From Prauserella_A sp040645195 (GTDB taxonomy: Bacteria; Actinomycetota; Actinomycetes; Mycobacteriales; Pseudonocardiaceae), in assembly GCF_040645195.1 (NCBI RefSeq), contig NZ_JBEYXW010000019.1, forward strand, positions 1 through 64,000: a DNA stretch of 64,000 nt, in the 5' to 3' direction. Below the pieces are notes generated by a model. It saw only the letters and a list, made by a program, of their open reading frames with translations, was not told the DNA's origin and made no database searches. Positions 43,477 through 51,230 of this stretch are shown here, in pieces; within the stretch, counting starts at the first letter, position 1, and the number at the start of each line of letters is the position of its first letter. The translations under genes were made by a program, and so were the position numbers.

Positions 43477-44652
43477 ATGGTGCGCACCGAACGGGTCGTG
43501 GCGCTCGACGTCATCCGCGGCGTCGCGATCCTGGGCACGCTCGGCACGAACATCTGGATCTTCACCGATCCGCAAGGCGCGGCGGGCTTTCTCACCCTGC
43601 CGGAGCCGGACTCGTTCGCCGGCGCCGTGGAGACATTCCTGCGGTTCACGACCAACGGGAAGTTCCTTGCGCTGCTGTCGATCCTGTTCGGTATCGGGCT
43701 GGAACTGCAGTACCGCGCGGCGCGGCGGCGGGGTGAGCGGTGGCCGGGCTGGTACCTGTGGCGATCGGCCCTGCTGCTCGTCGAGGGACTGCTGCACTAC
43801 GTGCTCATCTTTGAGTTCGACGTCCTCATGTACTACGCGGTCGTGTCGGTGCTCGTGGCGTTCCTCGTCGGCCGCAGCGATCGTGTGGTCCGCGTCTGGA
43901 TCGCGGTACAAGCCGCGTTACACGTGACGATCATCGGCCTGCTCACGACGGGCCTGCTGATCTCAGGGGACTCGCTGACCGGTGGCAGCGGCAGCAGCAC
44001 TGGTACCGACAGCTGGCCGGCGCAGGTGAGCGACCGGCTCACGGGCATGGCGCTCTACCGCTCGGAGGCGCTGTTCGTGATCCCGCTGAGCACGGTGCTG
44101 TTCCTGGCCGGCTCGCGGCTGTGGCGCGCGGGGGCTCTGGAGAATTCCGCGCGCGGGCTGGGTATCCAGCGACGGCTCATGGCCGTCGGACTCGGCGTGG
44201 GCGTTCCGCTCAACCTGCTGACGTCGTTCGCCGGGCCGGAGTGGTTCCTCCTCGACCGGTACCTGGCCGCCCCCCTTGTCGCTTTCGGCCTGCTCGGGCT
44301 GGTGCCGTGGCTGCTGCACCGGATGCATGCCGAGTCGGGACCGTTACGCCGCGGGCTGACCGCCGTCGGCCGCACCGCGCTGTCGTCTTACGTGCTGCAG
44401 AACCTGCTCGCCGGAATCCTGTGCTACGGCTGGGGTTTCGGGCTCGCCGCCGCGCTCGACGATGCGCGGCCGTGGTGGGTCCCCGGCCTTTTCGTTGCGC
44501 TGTGCGGGCTGCTCATGGTCCTCGCGACGGTGTGGTTGCGCCGGTTCTCCCGCGGCCCGCTGGAACTGGTCTGGCACCGTGCGTACCTCGCCCCGCAACG
44601 GACCGGCGCAGCACACGAACCGGGCGGCGACCGGGCCGATATGCCGCGATGA
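43477..44652 (+). CDS. DUF418-family membrane protein
   Basis: 391 residues from ATG 43477, fixed by GGGGAGGG upstream; the open frame extends back to 43090 without support. It opens ERVVALDVIRGVAILGTLGTNIW, the usual DUF418/YeiB start, and has about 8-10 helices, with the C-terminal DUF418 block around GRTALSSYVLQNLLAG and YGWGFGLAA. The family is related to acyltransferase-3-type membrane proteins but its function is unknown. Monocistronic, ended by a hairpin. Confidence 0.9.
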   Translation: MVRTERVVALDVIRGVAILGTLGTNIWIFTDPQGAAGFLTLPEPDSFAGAVETFLRFTTNGKFLALLSILFGIGLELQYRAARRRGERWPGWYLWRSALLLVEGLLHYVLIFEFDVLMYYAVVSVLVAFLVGRSDRVVRVWIAVQAALHVTIIGLLTTGLLISGDSLTGGSGSSTGTDSWPAQVSDRLTGMALYRSEALFVIPLSTVLFLAGSRLWRAGALENSARGLGIQRRLMAVGLGVGVPLNLLTSFAGPEWFLLDRYLAAPLVAFGLLGLVPWLLHRMHAESGPLRRGLTAVGRTALSSYVLQNLLAGILCYGWGFGLAAALDDARPWWVPGLFVALCGLLMVLATVWLRRFSRGPLELVWHRAYLAPQRTGAAHEPGGDRADMPR

Positions 44653-44662
44653 GGCGTGTGCC

Positions 44663-44697
44663 CCGCTCCGGAACGCGGAACTCGCGCTCCGGAGCGG
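44663..44697. terminator. Hairpin between DUF418 gene and asd
   Basis: CCGCTCCGGA (44663-44672) pairs perfectly with TCCGGAGCGG (44688-44697), loop 15 nt. Copies of a short motif ending ACTCGCG occur inside and after it (44679-44728). Confidence 0.65.
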
Positions 44698-44729
44698 GCA
44701 ACTCGCGGGCTTGAGCGGGGGACTCGCGG

Positions 44730-45806
44730 CTAGGCGAGCTTGGCGGCCACCTGCTCGGCGATCTCGTAAGTGTTGAGAGCGGCTCCCTTGCGGAGATTGT
44801 CCCCGCACACGAAGAAGTCGAGCGTGTTCGGGAAGTCCAGCGCCTGCCGGACCCTGCCGACATAGGTCGGGTCCGCACCCACCACGTCGGCGGGCGAGGG
44901 GAACTCGCCGTTCTCCGGATCGTCAACGAGCACGATCGACGGCTGGGCCTCGAAGACCTTGTGCGCGGCCTCGAGGGTCACCTCCCGCGCGAACGTCGCG
45001 TGCACGGCGAGCGAGTGCGTGGTGACCACCGGAACCCGCACACAGGTCGCCGAGACCTTGAGGTCCGGGATGCCGAGGATCTTGCGCGACTCGTTGCGCA
45101 CCTTGAGCTCCTCGGAGAACCAGCCATCGCCCTTGTACGAACCGGCGGAGGGAATCACGTTGAGCGCCAACGGTGTTCCCGCGAACGGAGTGTCCGCAAG
45201 GGACAGTCCCGCCGCCTCGACGGCGGCACGCACGTCACCGGCCTTCGCCCCGAGACCCTTACCAGCCACGGCTTCCAGCTCGGCGTAGAGCCGGTCGATG
45301 CCGCCCTGTCCCGCACCGGACGCGGCCTGGTACGACGCGACGACGAGCTCGGTGAGGCCGAACTCGCGATGCAACGCACCGAGCGCGGCCATCATGGACA
45401 GTGTGGTGCAGTTGGGGTTGGCGATGATGCCCTTGGGATAGGACTCCCGCGCGGCGAGCTTGCCTGCGTTGACCTCGGGCACGACGAGCGGCACCTCGTC
45501 ATCCAGCCGGAAGGCGCCGGAGTTGTCCACCGCGACGGCGCCACGCGCGGCGGCGATCGGGGCCCACTCGGCGGACACCTCGTCGGGCACGTCGAACATG
45601 GCCACGTCGACGCCGTCGAACGCCTCGGGCTTCAGCTCGATGACCGTCAGCTCCTCGCCGCGCACCGTGATCTTCTTGCCGGCCGAGCGCGCCGAGGCGA
45701 TCAGCCGGATCTCACCCCACGGCACGCTCGCGCGCCCGTTGATGATGTCGATCATGACGGTGCCGACCGCGCCGGTAGCACCGACCAGTGCGAGCGTGGG
45801 TCCCAT
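44730..45806 (-). CDS. asd: Aspartate-semialdehyde dehydrogenase
   Basis: 358 residues. NADP-binding GATGAVGTVMIDII at the N terminus, catalytic Cys133 in IIANPNCTTLSMM, SYQAASGAGQGG and the His-containing CVRVPVVTTHSLAVHATF. It reduces aspartyl phosphate to aspartate semialdehyde for lysine, diaminopimelate, threonine and methionine. It follows ask with a 1-nt TGATG overlap, the classic actinobacterial ask-asd pair. Confidence 0.98.
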   Translation of the reverse strand: MGPTLALVGATGAVGTVMIDIINGRASVPWGEIRLIASARSAGKKITVRGEELTVIELKPEAFDGVDVAMFDVPDEVSAEWAPIAAARGAVAVDNSGAFRLDDEVPLVVPEVNAGKLAARESYPKGIIANPNCTTLSMMAALGALHREFGLTELVVASYQAASGAGQGGIDRLYAELEAVAGKGLGAKAGDVRAAVEAAGLSLADTPFAGTPLALNVIPSAGSYKGDGWFSEELKVRNESRKILGIPDLKVSATCVRVPVVTTHSLAVHATFAREVTLEAAHKVFEAQPSIVLVDDPENGEFPSPADVVGADPTYVGRVRQALDFPNTLDFFVCGDNLRKGAALNTYEIAEQVAAKLA

Positions 45807-46321
45807 CAGCGTCCACTCCCTGCGTAGACGACGGCCTCTTCGTCGCCGCCCAGTTCGAATGCCTCGTGAATTGCGCGCACCGCATCGTCGAGCTGCGCAT
45901 CCCTGATCAACACCGAGATCCGGATCTCCGAGGTGTTGATGATCTCGATGTTCACTCCCGACTTCGCCAGCGCTTCGCAGAAGGTCGCGGTGACGCCAGG
46001 ATGCGAGCGCATTCCCGCGCCGACGAGCGAGACCTTGCCGACGTGGTCGTCGTAGAGCACCGCGGCGAAGTCCAGTTCGGACTTGATCTTCTCCAGCTCG
46101 CTCACCGCCTTGGGACCGTTCGCCTTCGACAGGGTGAACGTGATGTCGGTACGACCAGTGGTGTTGGAGATGTTCTGCAACACCATGTCGATGTCGATCT
46201 CCGCATTGGCCACGGTGCGGAAGATGCGGGCGGCCGCACCGGCATGGTCGGGAACGCCGGTAACCGTGATCTTGGCCTCGGACCGGTCGTGGGCCACACC
46301 GGTGATCAACGCTTGTTCCAC
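45806..46321 (-). CDS. ask: Aspartate kinase beta subunit (internal in-frame start)
   Basis: An in-frame GTG at 46321 (codon 250) is preceded by GAGGAG (46328-46333) with a 6-nt gap, an ideal ribosome site inside the gene. The product, 171 residues beginning VEQALITGVAHDRSEAKITV, consists of the ACT regulatory domains. Corynebacterium lysC makes a beta subunit of the same size from an internal start at the same codon number, and the alpha2beta2 enzyme shows concerted inhibition. Confidence 0.75.
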   Translation of the reverse strand: MEQALITGVAHDRSEAKITVTGVPDHAGAAARIFRTVANAEIDIDMVLQNISNTTGRTDITFTLSKANGPKAVSELEKIKSELDFAAVLYDDHVGKVSLVGAGMRSHPGVTATFCEALAKSGVNIEIINTSEIRISVLIRDAQLDDAVRAIHEAFELGGDEEAVVYAGSGR

Positions 46322-47068
46322 GGAGAGCTCCTCGATAGAACCGGTCACCGTCGTGCCCGGCTTGTCACTGTAGGAAGAACGGACCCGGATCGGCACGCCG
46401 TAACGGCGGGCGTACTCGACCGAGCGCAGGTGCAGAATCTTCGAGCCACTGGCGGCGAGCTCGAGCATCTCCTCGTACGGCACCGTGTCGAGCTTGCGCG
46501 CGTTGGGCACGATCCGCGGGTCGGCGGTGTACACACCGTCCACATCGGAGTAAATCTCGCAGACGTCGGCATTGAGAGCGGCGGCCAGCGCCACCGCCGT
46601 GGTGTCCGAGCCACCTCTGCCGAGTGTGGTGATGTCCTTTGTGTCCTGAGAGACGCCCTGGAAACCGGCAACCAGTGCGATGTAGCCCTGTTCGAGCGCC
46701 TCGGTCACGCGACTCGGCGTGACATCGATGATGCGCGCGTTGCCGTGCACAGATGTGGTCACCACGCCCGCCTGTGAACCGGTGAACGACCACGCCTCGG
46801 CGCCGTGCGCCGAGATCGCCATCGCGACAAGCGCGTTCGAGATCCGCTCCCCCGCCGTCAGCAGCATGTCCATCTCACGCTCCGGCGGAACCGGGTTCAC
46901 CTGCTCCGCGAGATCGAGCAGCTCGTCGGTGGTGTCACCCATCGCGGAGCACACCACGACGACCTCGTTGCCCGCCTTCTTCGTGGCAACGATGCGCTCG
47001 GCGACGCGCTTGATCCGGTCTGCGCTCTCCAGTGACGAACCGCCGTACTTCTGGACTACGAGCGCCAC
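45806..47068 (-). CDS. ask: Aspartate kinase, alpha subunit
   Basis: 420 residues from GTG 47068, with AGGAGG 9 nt upstream; the frame back to 47119 lacks a ribosome site. Kinase domain: VQKYGGSSLESADRIKRVA, VSQDTKDITTLGRGGSDTTA, SDVDGVYTADPR. Two ACT domains follow from about 265 (ITVTGVPDHAGAAARIF and VSLVGAGMRSHPGVTATF), which sense lysine and threonine. It catalyses the first step of the aspartate pathway. An internal start at codon 250 can yield the beta subunit. Confidence 0.98.
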   Translation of the reverse strand: MALVVQKYGGSSLESADRIKRVAERIVATKKAGNEVVVVCSAMGDTTDELLDLAEQVNPVPPEREMDMLLTAGERISNALVAMAISAHGAEAWSFTGSQAGVVTTSVHGNARIIDVTPSRVTEALEQGYIALVAGFQGVSQDTKDITTLGRGGSDTTAVALAAALNADVCEIYSDVDGVYTADPRIVPNARKLDTVPYEEMLELAASGSKILHLRSVEYARRYGVPIRVRSSYSDKPGTTVTGSIEELSVEQALITGVAHDRSEAKITVTGVPDHAGAAARIFRTVANAEIDIDMVLQNISNTTGRTDITFTLSKANGPKAVSELEKIKSELDFAAVLYDDHVGKVSLVGAGMRSHPGVTATFCEALAKSGVNIEIINTSEIRISVLIRDAQLDDAVRAIHEAFELGGDEEAVVYAGSGR

Positions 47069-47208
47069 TTGCCCGAACCTCCTCGCTCGAACAGGAACAC
47101 CTCGCGGCTGGATTCGCAAAGGCCCTGCTCACCGTCTTCCGAAACAGCGTACCGGGGCTGCCTTTCCCAGACACCTTGCTTTGTGGCGGCGACCACTCAC
47201 CGGACGCC

Positions 47209-47214
47209 TACAGT
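47209..47214 (+). promoter_or_regulatory. -10 element of the leaderless nitroreductase gene
   Basis: TACAGT with 6 nt to the ATG at 47221. No ribosome site is present between them. A -35 is not obvious. Confidence 0.45.
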
Positions 47215-47220
47215 GGGCGC

Positions 47221-47811
47221 ATGAGCGACAAGGAAGCCGAGACGAGCGTCGCCGTCCACGACCTGATCGCCCGCCGCTGGAGCCCCCGCGCGCTCGACAG
47301 CATGGCCGAGGTCACACCCGAGCAGTTGCAGGCGCTACTGGAGGCGGCACGGTGGGCACCCTCGTTCGGCAACACCCAGCCGGCACGCTTCCTGGTCGGA
47401 CGGCGCGGCGATACGACGTTCGACCGCATCCTCAGCACGCTGACCGTGCGTAACCAGTCGTGGGCGCATCGGGCGGGTGCACTGCTCATCGGGCTCGCCC
47501 GCACGCACAACGAGAAAGGCGAGATTCCCTACGCCGAGTACGGCGTGGGACTGGCCGCGGAGAACCTGGCGCTCCAAGCCGTCGCCGAAGGGCTGGTCGC
47601 TCACCAGATGGCGGGGTTCGATCCCGGCGCGGTACGCGGAACGTTCAGGGTGCCCGACGGGGTACGCCCGCTCGTCGCGATCGCTGTCGGCGTGCTCGCC
47701 GACCCGGAGGTCCTCGGCGACGAGCGAGCCATCACCCGCGAGACGGCGCGGCGCGAACGGGTCCCGCTTGCCGAGTTCGCGCTGCGCGACTGGGACGACC
47801 CCGCGTTCTGA
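47221..47811 (+). CDS. Nitroreductase-family flavoprotein
   Basis: 196 residues from ATG 47221. The FMN-binding start HDLIARRWSPRALDSM, ARWAPSFGNTQPARFLVG and the later YGVGLAAENLALQAVAEGLVAHQM fit the nitroreductase fold (FMN-dependent NAD(P)H oxidoreductase, dimeric). Cytosolic. Divergent from ask by 152 bp, and convergent with the ESX-associated run at 47813 with one base between stops. Substrate unknown. Confidence 0.92.
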   Translation: MSDKEAETSVAVHDLIARRWSPRALDSMAEVTPEQLQALLEAARWAPSFGNTQPARFLVGRRGDTTFDRILSTLTVRNQSWAHRAGALLIGLARTHNEKGEIPYAEYGVGLAAENLALQAVAEGLVAHQMAGFDPGAVRGTFRVPDGVRPLVAIAVGVLADPEVLGDERAITRETARRERVPLAEFALRDWDDPAF

Positions 47812-47812
47812 G

Positions 47813-48580
47813 CTACTCCGGCCGCCCGTTCCAGTGGACGATGCCCGGGGGCCCCAGGTACTTCCGCAGGTGCTGGTTCTCGGTGTTGCCGTGCAGCGGG
47901 AACGTGAAGCTCGATCCGTCCGGCCAGCTGATGGTCCGCGTGCGCAGGTTGACCTCCGGAGCCTGTGGTTTGCGCGCCTGCCAGACAATCTGTGGCTGGG
48001 ACGCGTCGGCCGGGTCGAGGAACGTCGATCCGGTGTCCACCACTGCGAGGCACGACGGCGAGTACACCAGCCAGGGCCCCTTCGCCGACCTGAGCCTGTC
48101 GACCAGGTCGAGTGCCATCGCGTTCGCCGGGCCCTTGACGTGAAATTCCCGCTTGGCCGACGTGCCACTGCCCGCGTTGTGCGCCAGATAGAGGACGTAG
48201 GCCACCGCAGCGCCGATGCCGCGCGCGATGTTCCAGAAGAAGCGCCGGACGAGCTTCTTTCCCTTGACCGTGCCGTCCAGGCGCCTGCCGGACACGTCGA
48301 ATGCCAGACCGTTGTCACTGAGGCGCAACACGATGACCGGCTCGCGCCACTGACCCCGCATCAGCTCCTCGACCCGTTCCCGGAAGCCGGGTCGAACCAA
48401 CGTGTCGTCGCGTTTGGCCTGAACGCGGTCTTCGTGAGCGAAGATCTTCTGCGCCGCCCTTCGCCGAGCGTCGGTCGGCGCCCGCTCGGCGAACTCGCTC
48501 GGTTCGGCGGCTAGATGTCCAGGTTCCCGCGGGTCTCCTCCGGGCTCTGGTCCCCGCCGATCTCGCTCTTGTTGAACCAC
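47813..48580 (-). CDS. Unknown protein with one membrane helix, last gene of the ESX-like module
   Basis: 255 residues if it starts at GTG 48580, which has GGAGGGG 7 nt upstream but overlaps the preceding gene by 70 bp. A TTG within the body is the alternative, since the non-overlapping part has no ATG or GTG near its beginning. After a charged N-terminal region comes GVGAA-type hydrophobic helix (FFWNIARGIGAAVAYVLYLAHN), then a beta-rich domain (EFHVKGPANAMALDLVDRLR, WLVYSPSCLAVVDTGS, TISWPDGSSFTFPLHG). No known domain. Possibly a partner or immunity-type protein of the effector-like gene, which is inference from position. Confidence 0.6.
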   Translation of the reverse strand: MVQQERDRRGPEPGGDPREPGHLAAEPSEFAERAPTDARRRAAQKIFAHEDRVQAKRDDTLVRPGFRERVEELMRGQWREPVIVLRLSDNGLAFDVSGRRLDGTVKGKKLVRRFFWNIARGIGAAVAYVLYLAHNAGSGTSAKREFHVKGPANAMALDLVDRLRSAKGPWLVYSPSCLAVVDTGSTFLDPADASQPQIVWQARKPQAPEVNLRTRTISWPDGSSFTFPLHGNTENQHLRKYLGPPGIVHWNGRPE

Positions 48581-49635
48581 GGCTCGTCCCCTCCAAGGCT
48601 GACGTCTTCCGTGCCTTCGCCGTAGACGGTTTTCCCAGCGCCGATACCGGCCTTCGTACCCATACCGGCGATCAGCGGTTTGGCACCGACCGAGGTGCCG
48701 AACATCGTGGTCAGCATCCGGTTGCTCGGCTGGAAGCCCTGTGCGACCGCGCCGAACCCGAACTTGGTTTCCCCAGGCATCACGCCGACCCGCAGCTTCC
48801 TGGCGAAGACCTCGATCTTCCCGGAGTACCTGACCAGGAACTCCATGAAGGTGTCGAGCAGCTTGCCGAACTTGCCGAGGTAACGGGTCACCTTCTGCAG
48901 CACGCTGGCCGCCTTGGCGATGGACGCGGTCATCGCGGCGGCGACCGAGCCGCCGAAGCTGATCACGGACGCGGCCAGCGCGGGCAACCAGATGGTGATC
49001 AGCCAGGAAACCAGCTCGGTGATGATCGCCTTGATCACCTCTTCGATGACCTGCATGACGATCGACCACATCTGCAGCACCTCGGCCACCGAACCGGCCG
49101 CCGAGCCGATACCGCGGATACCGGAGGAGAAGTCGCCGAGCGCTTCCTTCGCCGCGTTACCGGCCTCGTCCACCCACTCGGCCAGCGCGGTGTCGCCGGT
49201 CTGCTCGAAGTCCTCGGCGAGCGCGACGAAGCCCTGCGCGATCGTGACGAAGTTGTCGGAAGCGTGCGCGATGGCCGGGCCGTCCCCGGTGACCTGGTGC
49301 AACGCGTCCTGCAGCGGCTGGACCAGTTCGAGCAGCATGTTCAGCCCGTGGCTGACCAGCCAGCCGATCGGGTCCATGGCGAAGGTGACCATGTCACCGG
49401 CCGCCGCACCGACGAACGCGGCCCCGTCGCCGACCAGCGCGGCACCCGCGGAGGCCAGTTCGGCCGGGTTGTCCGCCTCGGCCGCCTGCTGGGCGTGCGA
49501 AACGATCGACTTGCCGGAGTTGTAGATCGTGCCGGCCACCGGCACATGGCCCATCGCGCGGTCGAGGTTCGCGCTCGTGCTCTCGTCGTACCCCTGGACG
49601 TTCAGGGCGTCGGCGATGCTTTCCCGCTCCGTCAT
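48511..49635 (-). CDS. Large WXG/ESX-associated effector-like protein
   Basis: 374 residues. The N-terminal region (NVQGYDESTSANLDRAMG, then VPVAGTIYNSGKSI) and the long amphipathic helices (GWLVSHGLNMLLELVQPLQDAL, NFVTIAQGFVALAEDFEQTG) resemble the helical heads of type VII secretion substrates and CpnT-like proteins. The middle has hydrophobic helices (IITELVSWLITIWLPALAASVIS) that could insert in a membrane. The C terminus has no toxin motif I recognise. The start overlaps the EspC-like stop as ATGA. Confidence 0.7.
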   Translation of the reverse strand: MTERESIADALNVQGYDESTSANLDRAMGHVPVAGTIYNSGKSIVSHAQQAAEADNPAELASAGAALVGDGAAFVGAAAGDMVTFAMDPIGWLVSHGLNMLLELVQPLQDALHQVTGDGPAIAHASDNFVTIAQGFVALAEDFEQTGDTALAEWVDEAGNAAKEALGDFSSGIRGIGSAAGSVAEVLQMWSIVMQVIEEVIKAIITELVSWLITIWLPALAASVISFGGSVAAAMTASIAKAASVLQKVTRYLGKFGKLLDTFMEFLVRYSGKIEVFARKLRVGVMPGETKFGFGAVAQGFQPSNRMLTTMFGTSVGAKPLIAGMGTKAGIGAGKTVYGEGTEDVSLGGDEPWFNKSEIGGDQSPEETRGNLDI

Positions 49636-49970
49636 CGGCCCTGCTCTCCCATCGCATCGATCTCCGCCTGGTGCCGGCCGAACGTGATCGCTCCGGCGTC
49701 CTCGGCGTTCTGGTACATCTCCGCAGCCTTGTTCAGCTTGGTGACGAACGCGTCGACGCCGTCCTTCATGTCGGTCAACAGCGAGCGCAGTTCAGCCAGG
49801 CGCTCGGTGTAGCCCTGCTTGGCGAAGATGCCGACGACTCCCCACGCCTCGTCGGTCACGTCGGCGGCGTCGATCAGGTTGCCGAACTTGTCCGCTTCCC
49901 CTTCGTAGTGCGGGAGCTGCCGAGCGTAACCGGAGATCGCTTCGATACTTGTCTGTATTCCCTCTGGCAT
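49632..49970 (-). CDS. EspC-like ESX secretion-associated protein (DUF2580)
   Basis: 112 residues from ATG 49970, after AGGGGCC. The text GYARQLPHYEGEADKFGNLIDAADVTDEAWGVVGIFAKQGYTE matches the EspC family, about 100 residues, forming a helical hairpin. The type VII export signal Y-x3-E is visible as YQNAE near the C terminus, after WGVVG. It sits 22 bp after the YbaB-like gene and overlaps the effector-like gene, a common actinobacterial trio. No ESX machinery genes are in the window. Confidence 0.82.
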   Translation of the reverse strand: MPEGIQTSIEAISGYARQLPHYEGEADKFGNLIDAADVTDEAWGVVGIFAKQGYTERLAELRSLLTDMKDGVDAFVTKLNKAAEMYQNAEDAGAITFGRHQAEIDAMGEQGR

Positions 49971-49992
49971 CGGGGCCCCTCGGTCGGATTGG

Positions 49993-50496
49993 TCAGCGGC
50001 GGAAGATGGAGCTCTGGTCGAAGTAGTCGTCGTTGTCGTCGTTCGGCCGGCTGGGCCGGCGACTGGACGACGGCGCTTGTTGCGGCGACTGCTGTTGCGA
50101 CGCAGGCTCCTGCTCAGGGGTTCCGAACGCCTCCGCCTGTGCCTGACGAACCTGCTCCGAAGTGTTGATGCCGAAGGCATCCCCGAACGCGTTGTCCACG
50201 ATTCCGGCTTGCTGCTGGACGGCATCCGCGACGGCCCGGCGCATGGTGCTCATGATCATCGCGGACAGCTGCGCCGCGTCGAGGCGCATGGCGCCCGGGG
50301 CGAGCCGCAGGTCGGTGACAGTCCCGCTGGCGCCCGCGACCACCGTCACGTTGCCGTCCGGCGAGGTCGCGGTGCTCTCGACCTGCGCGATCCGCTCCTG
50401 CATGTCGCTTACCCCGGCGAAGTTGGCCTCGGCCTGCCGCACTTTGGCCCGGAAGTTCTCGAACTGGGCGAGCAGCTGATCCATGTGGGCGGACAT
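49993..50496 (-). CDS. YbaB/EbfC-family nucleoid-associated protein, EspL-like
   Basis: 167 residues. The YbaB domain is seen as QLLAQFENFRAKVRQAEANF, then GNVTVVAGASGTVTDLRLAPGAMRLDAAQLSAMIMSTMRRAVADA. The C-terminal 50 residues are a Gln/Ser/Pro/Asp-rich tail ending DDYFDQSSIFRR. YbaB proteins bind DNA; those next to EspC-type genes are associated with ESX loci. First gene of the run 50496-47813. Confidence 0.85.
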   Translation of the reverse strand: MSAHMDQLLAQFENFRAKVRQAEANFAGVSDMQERIAQVESTATSPDGNVTVVAGASGTVTDLRLAPGAMRLDAAQLSAMIMSTMRRAVADAVQQQAGIVDNAFGDAFGINTSEQVRQAQAEAFGTPEQEPASQQQSPQQAPSSSRRPSRPNDDNDDYFDQSSIFRR

Positions 50497-50558
50497 CGTT
50501 TCCCCTGTGCGGTACGTGGATAGGTGGGGCGATTATGACAGGTCCGCACCTGTGCCGA

Positions 50559-50987
50559 TCAGTTTTCGCCGCCGATCCGGCGGATGATGCGGGCGACGAC
50601 GCTGGAGACGATCAGCCAGAACAACGCAGCGATGCCGTAGTTGACCAGCACGGTGAGCTTGGGGTCATCCGGCTGGAACAGGTCCTTGAAGCCCATCAAC
50701 AGACTCTCCGACCAGCCGGCCACCCACGAGACGATGCCATTGTCCGGGTTGGCCTCGCCGATGACGAAGACCACGTGCAGGACAAGGATCAGCGCGAAGA
50801 TCAGGCCGACCCAGCGTGCGATGCCGGCCAGCAGGCCGACCACCTGGTCCTTGATCGCCTTCCAGTCCGCCCCGCCCTTGGGCGCAGGCTCGGCCTGCCC
50901 GCCGCTGAACGTCGACGTGGTCCAGGCGGGCGGATGCACCTGCGTGGCCTCGCCGCCCTGCTCCCTGTCCTCGGCCTGCTCACCCAT
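50559..50987 (-). CDS. Membrane protein with two to three helices
   Basis: 142 residues from ATG 50987, favoured over the frame back to 51074, which would run into the leuA control region. A polar N terminus (EQAEDREQGGEATQVHPPAW) is followed by VVGLLAGIARWVGLIFALILVLHVVFVIG, a periplasmic loop with SWVAGWSESLLMGFKDLF, and a final helix VLVNYGIAALFWLIVSSVVARIIRRI. No known family. It may belong to the ESX-like run downstream or be independent. Confidence 0.72.
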   Translation of the reverse strand: MGEQAEDREQGGEATQVHPPAWTTSTFSGGQAEPAPKGGADWKAIKDQVVGLLAGIARWVGLIFALILVLHVVFVIGEANPDNGIVSWVAGWSESLLMGFKDLFQPDDPKLTVLVNYGIAALFWLIVSSVVARIIRRIGGEN

Positions 50988-51090
50988 CTCGGCAGTGTCC
51001 CACGCACCCCAGCCGATTGCTACGCGCCAGTAACCGATGCGGTCACGCTGTGGTCTCGTGCCCGGCTTTCCCATTCGATCAGCCCGTGGT

Positions 51091-51096
51091 TAAGCT
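51091..51096 (+). promoter_or_regulatory. -10 element of the leuA leader
   Basis: TAAGCT, 7 nt before the GTG of the leader peptide, which would place the transcription start at that GTG. Confidence 0.5.
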
Positions 51097-51103
51097 GGCT
51101 GAC

Positions 51104-51145
51104 GTGGCACGTGCTCTCCTGCTTCGCTGCCGCGACGGGGCCTGA
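51104..51145 (+). CDS. leuL: leuA leader peptide with three consecutive Leu codons
   Basis: GTG start, 13 residues VARALLLRCRDGA, stop TGA. The Leu run uses CTC CTG CTT. It begins at the expected transcription start, so it would be translated leaderless, and overlaps the first arm of the hairpin at 51130. Such peptides mediate ribosome-stalling control of leuA in actinobacteria. An in-frame GTG at 51086 lies upstream of the predicted transcription start. Confidence 0.75.
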   Translation: MARALLLRCRDGA

Positions 51146-51169
51146 TCAGACCGGCTCCCCGTCGCGGGG
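51130..51169 (+). promoter_or_regulatory. leuA attenuator, competing hairpins
   Basis: Arm CCGCGACGGGG (51130-51140, inside the leader peptide) pairs perfectly with CCCCGTCGCGG (51157-51167). The second arm can instead fold on itself as CCCCG-TCG-CGGGG (51157-51169). The two folds are exclusive, as expected of an attenuator sensing leucyl-tRNA supply. Confidence 0.65.
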
Positions 51170-51230
51170 CCTCGTGGTGCCGCCGGTCGTTCACCGAGCC
51201 ATCCACCAGTGAGCAGGAGCCATTCTCATC

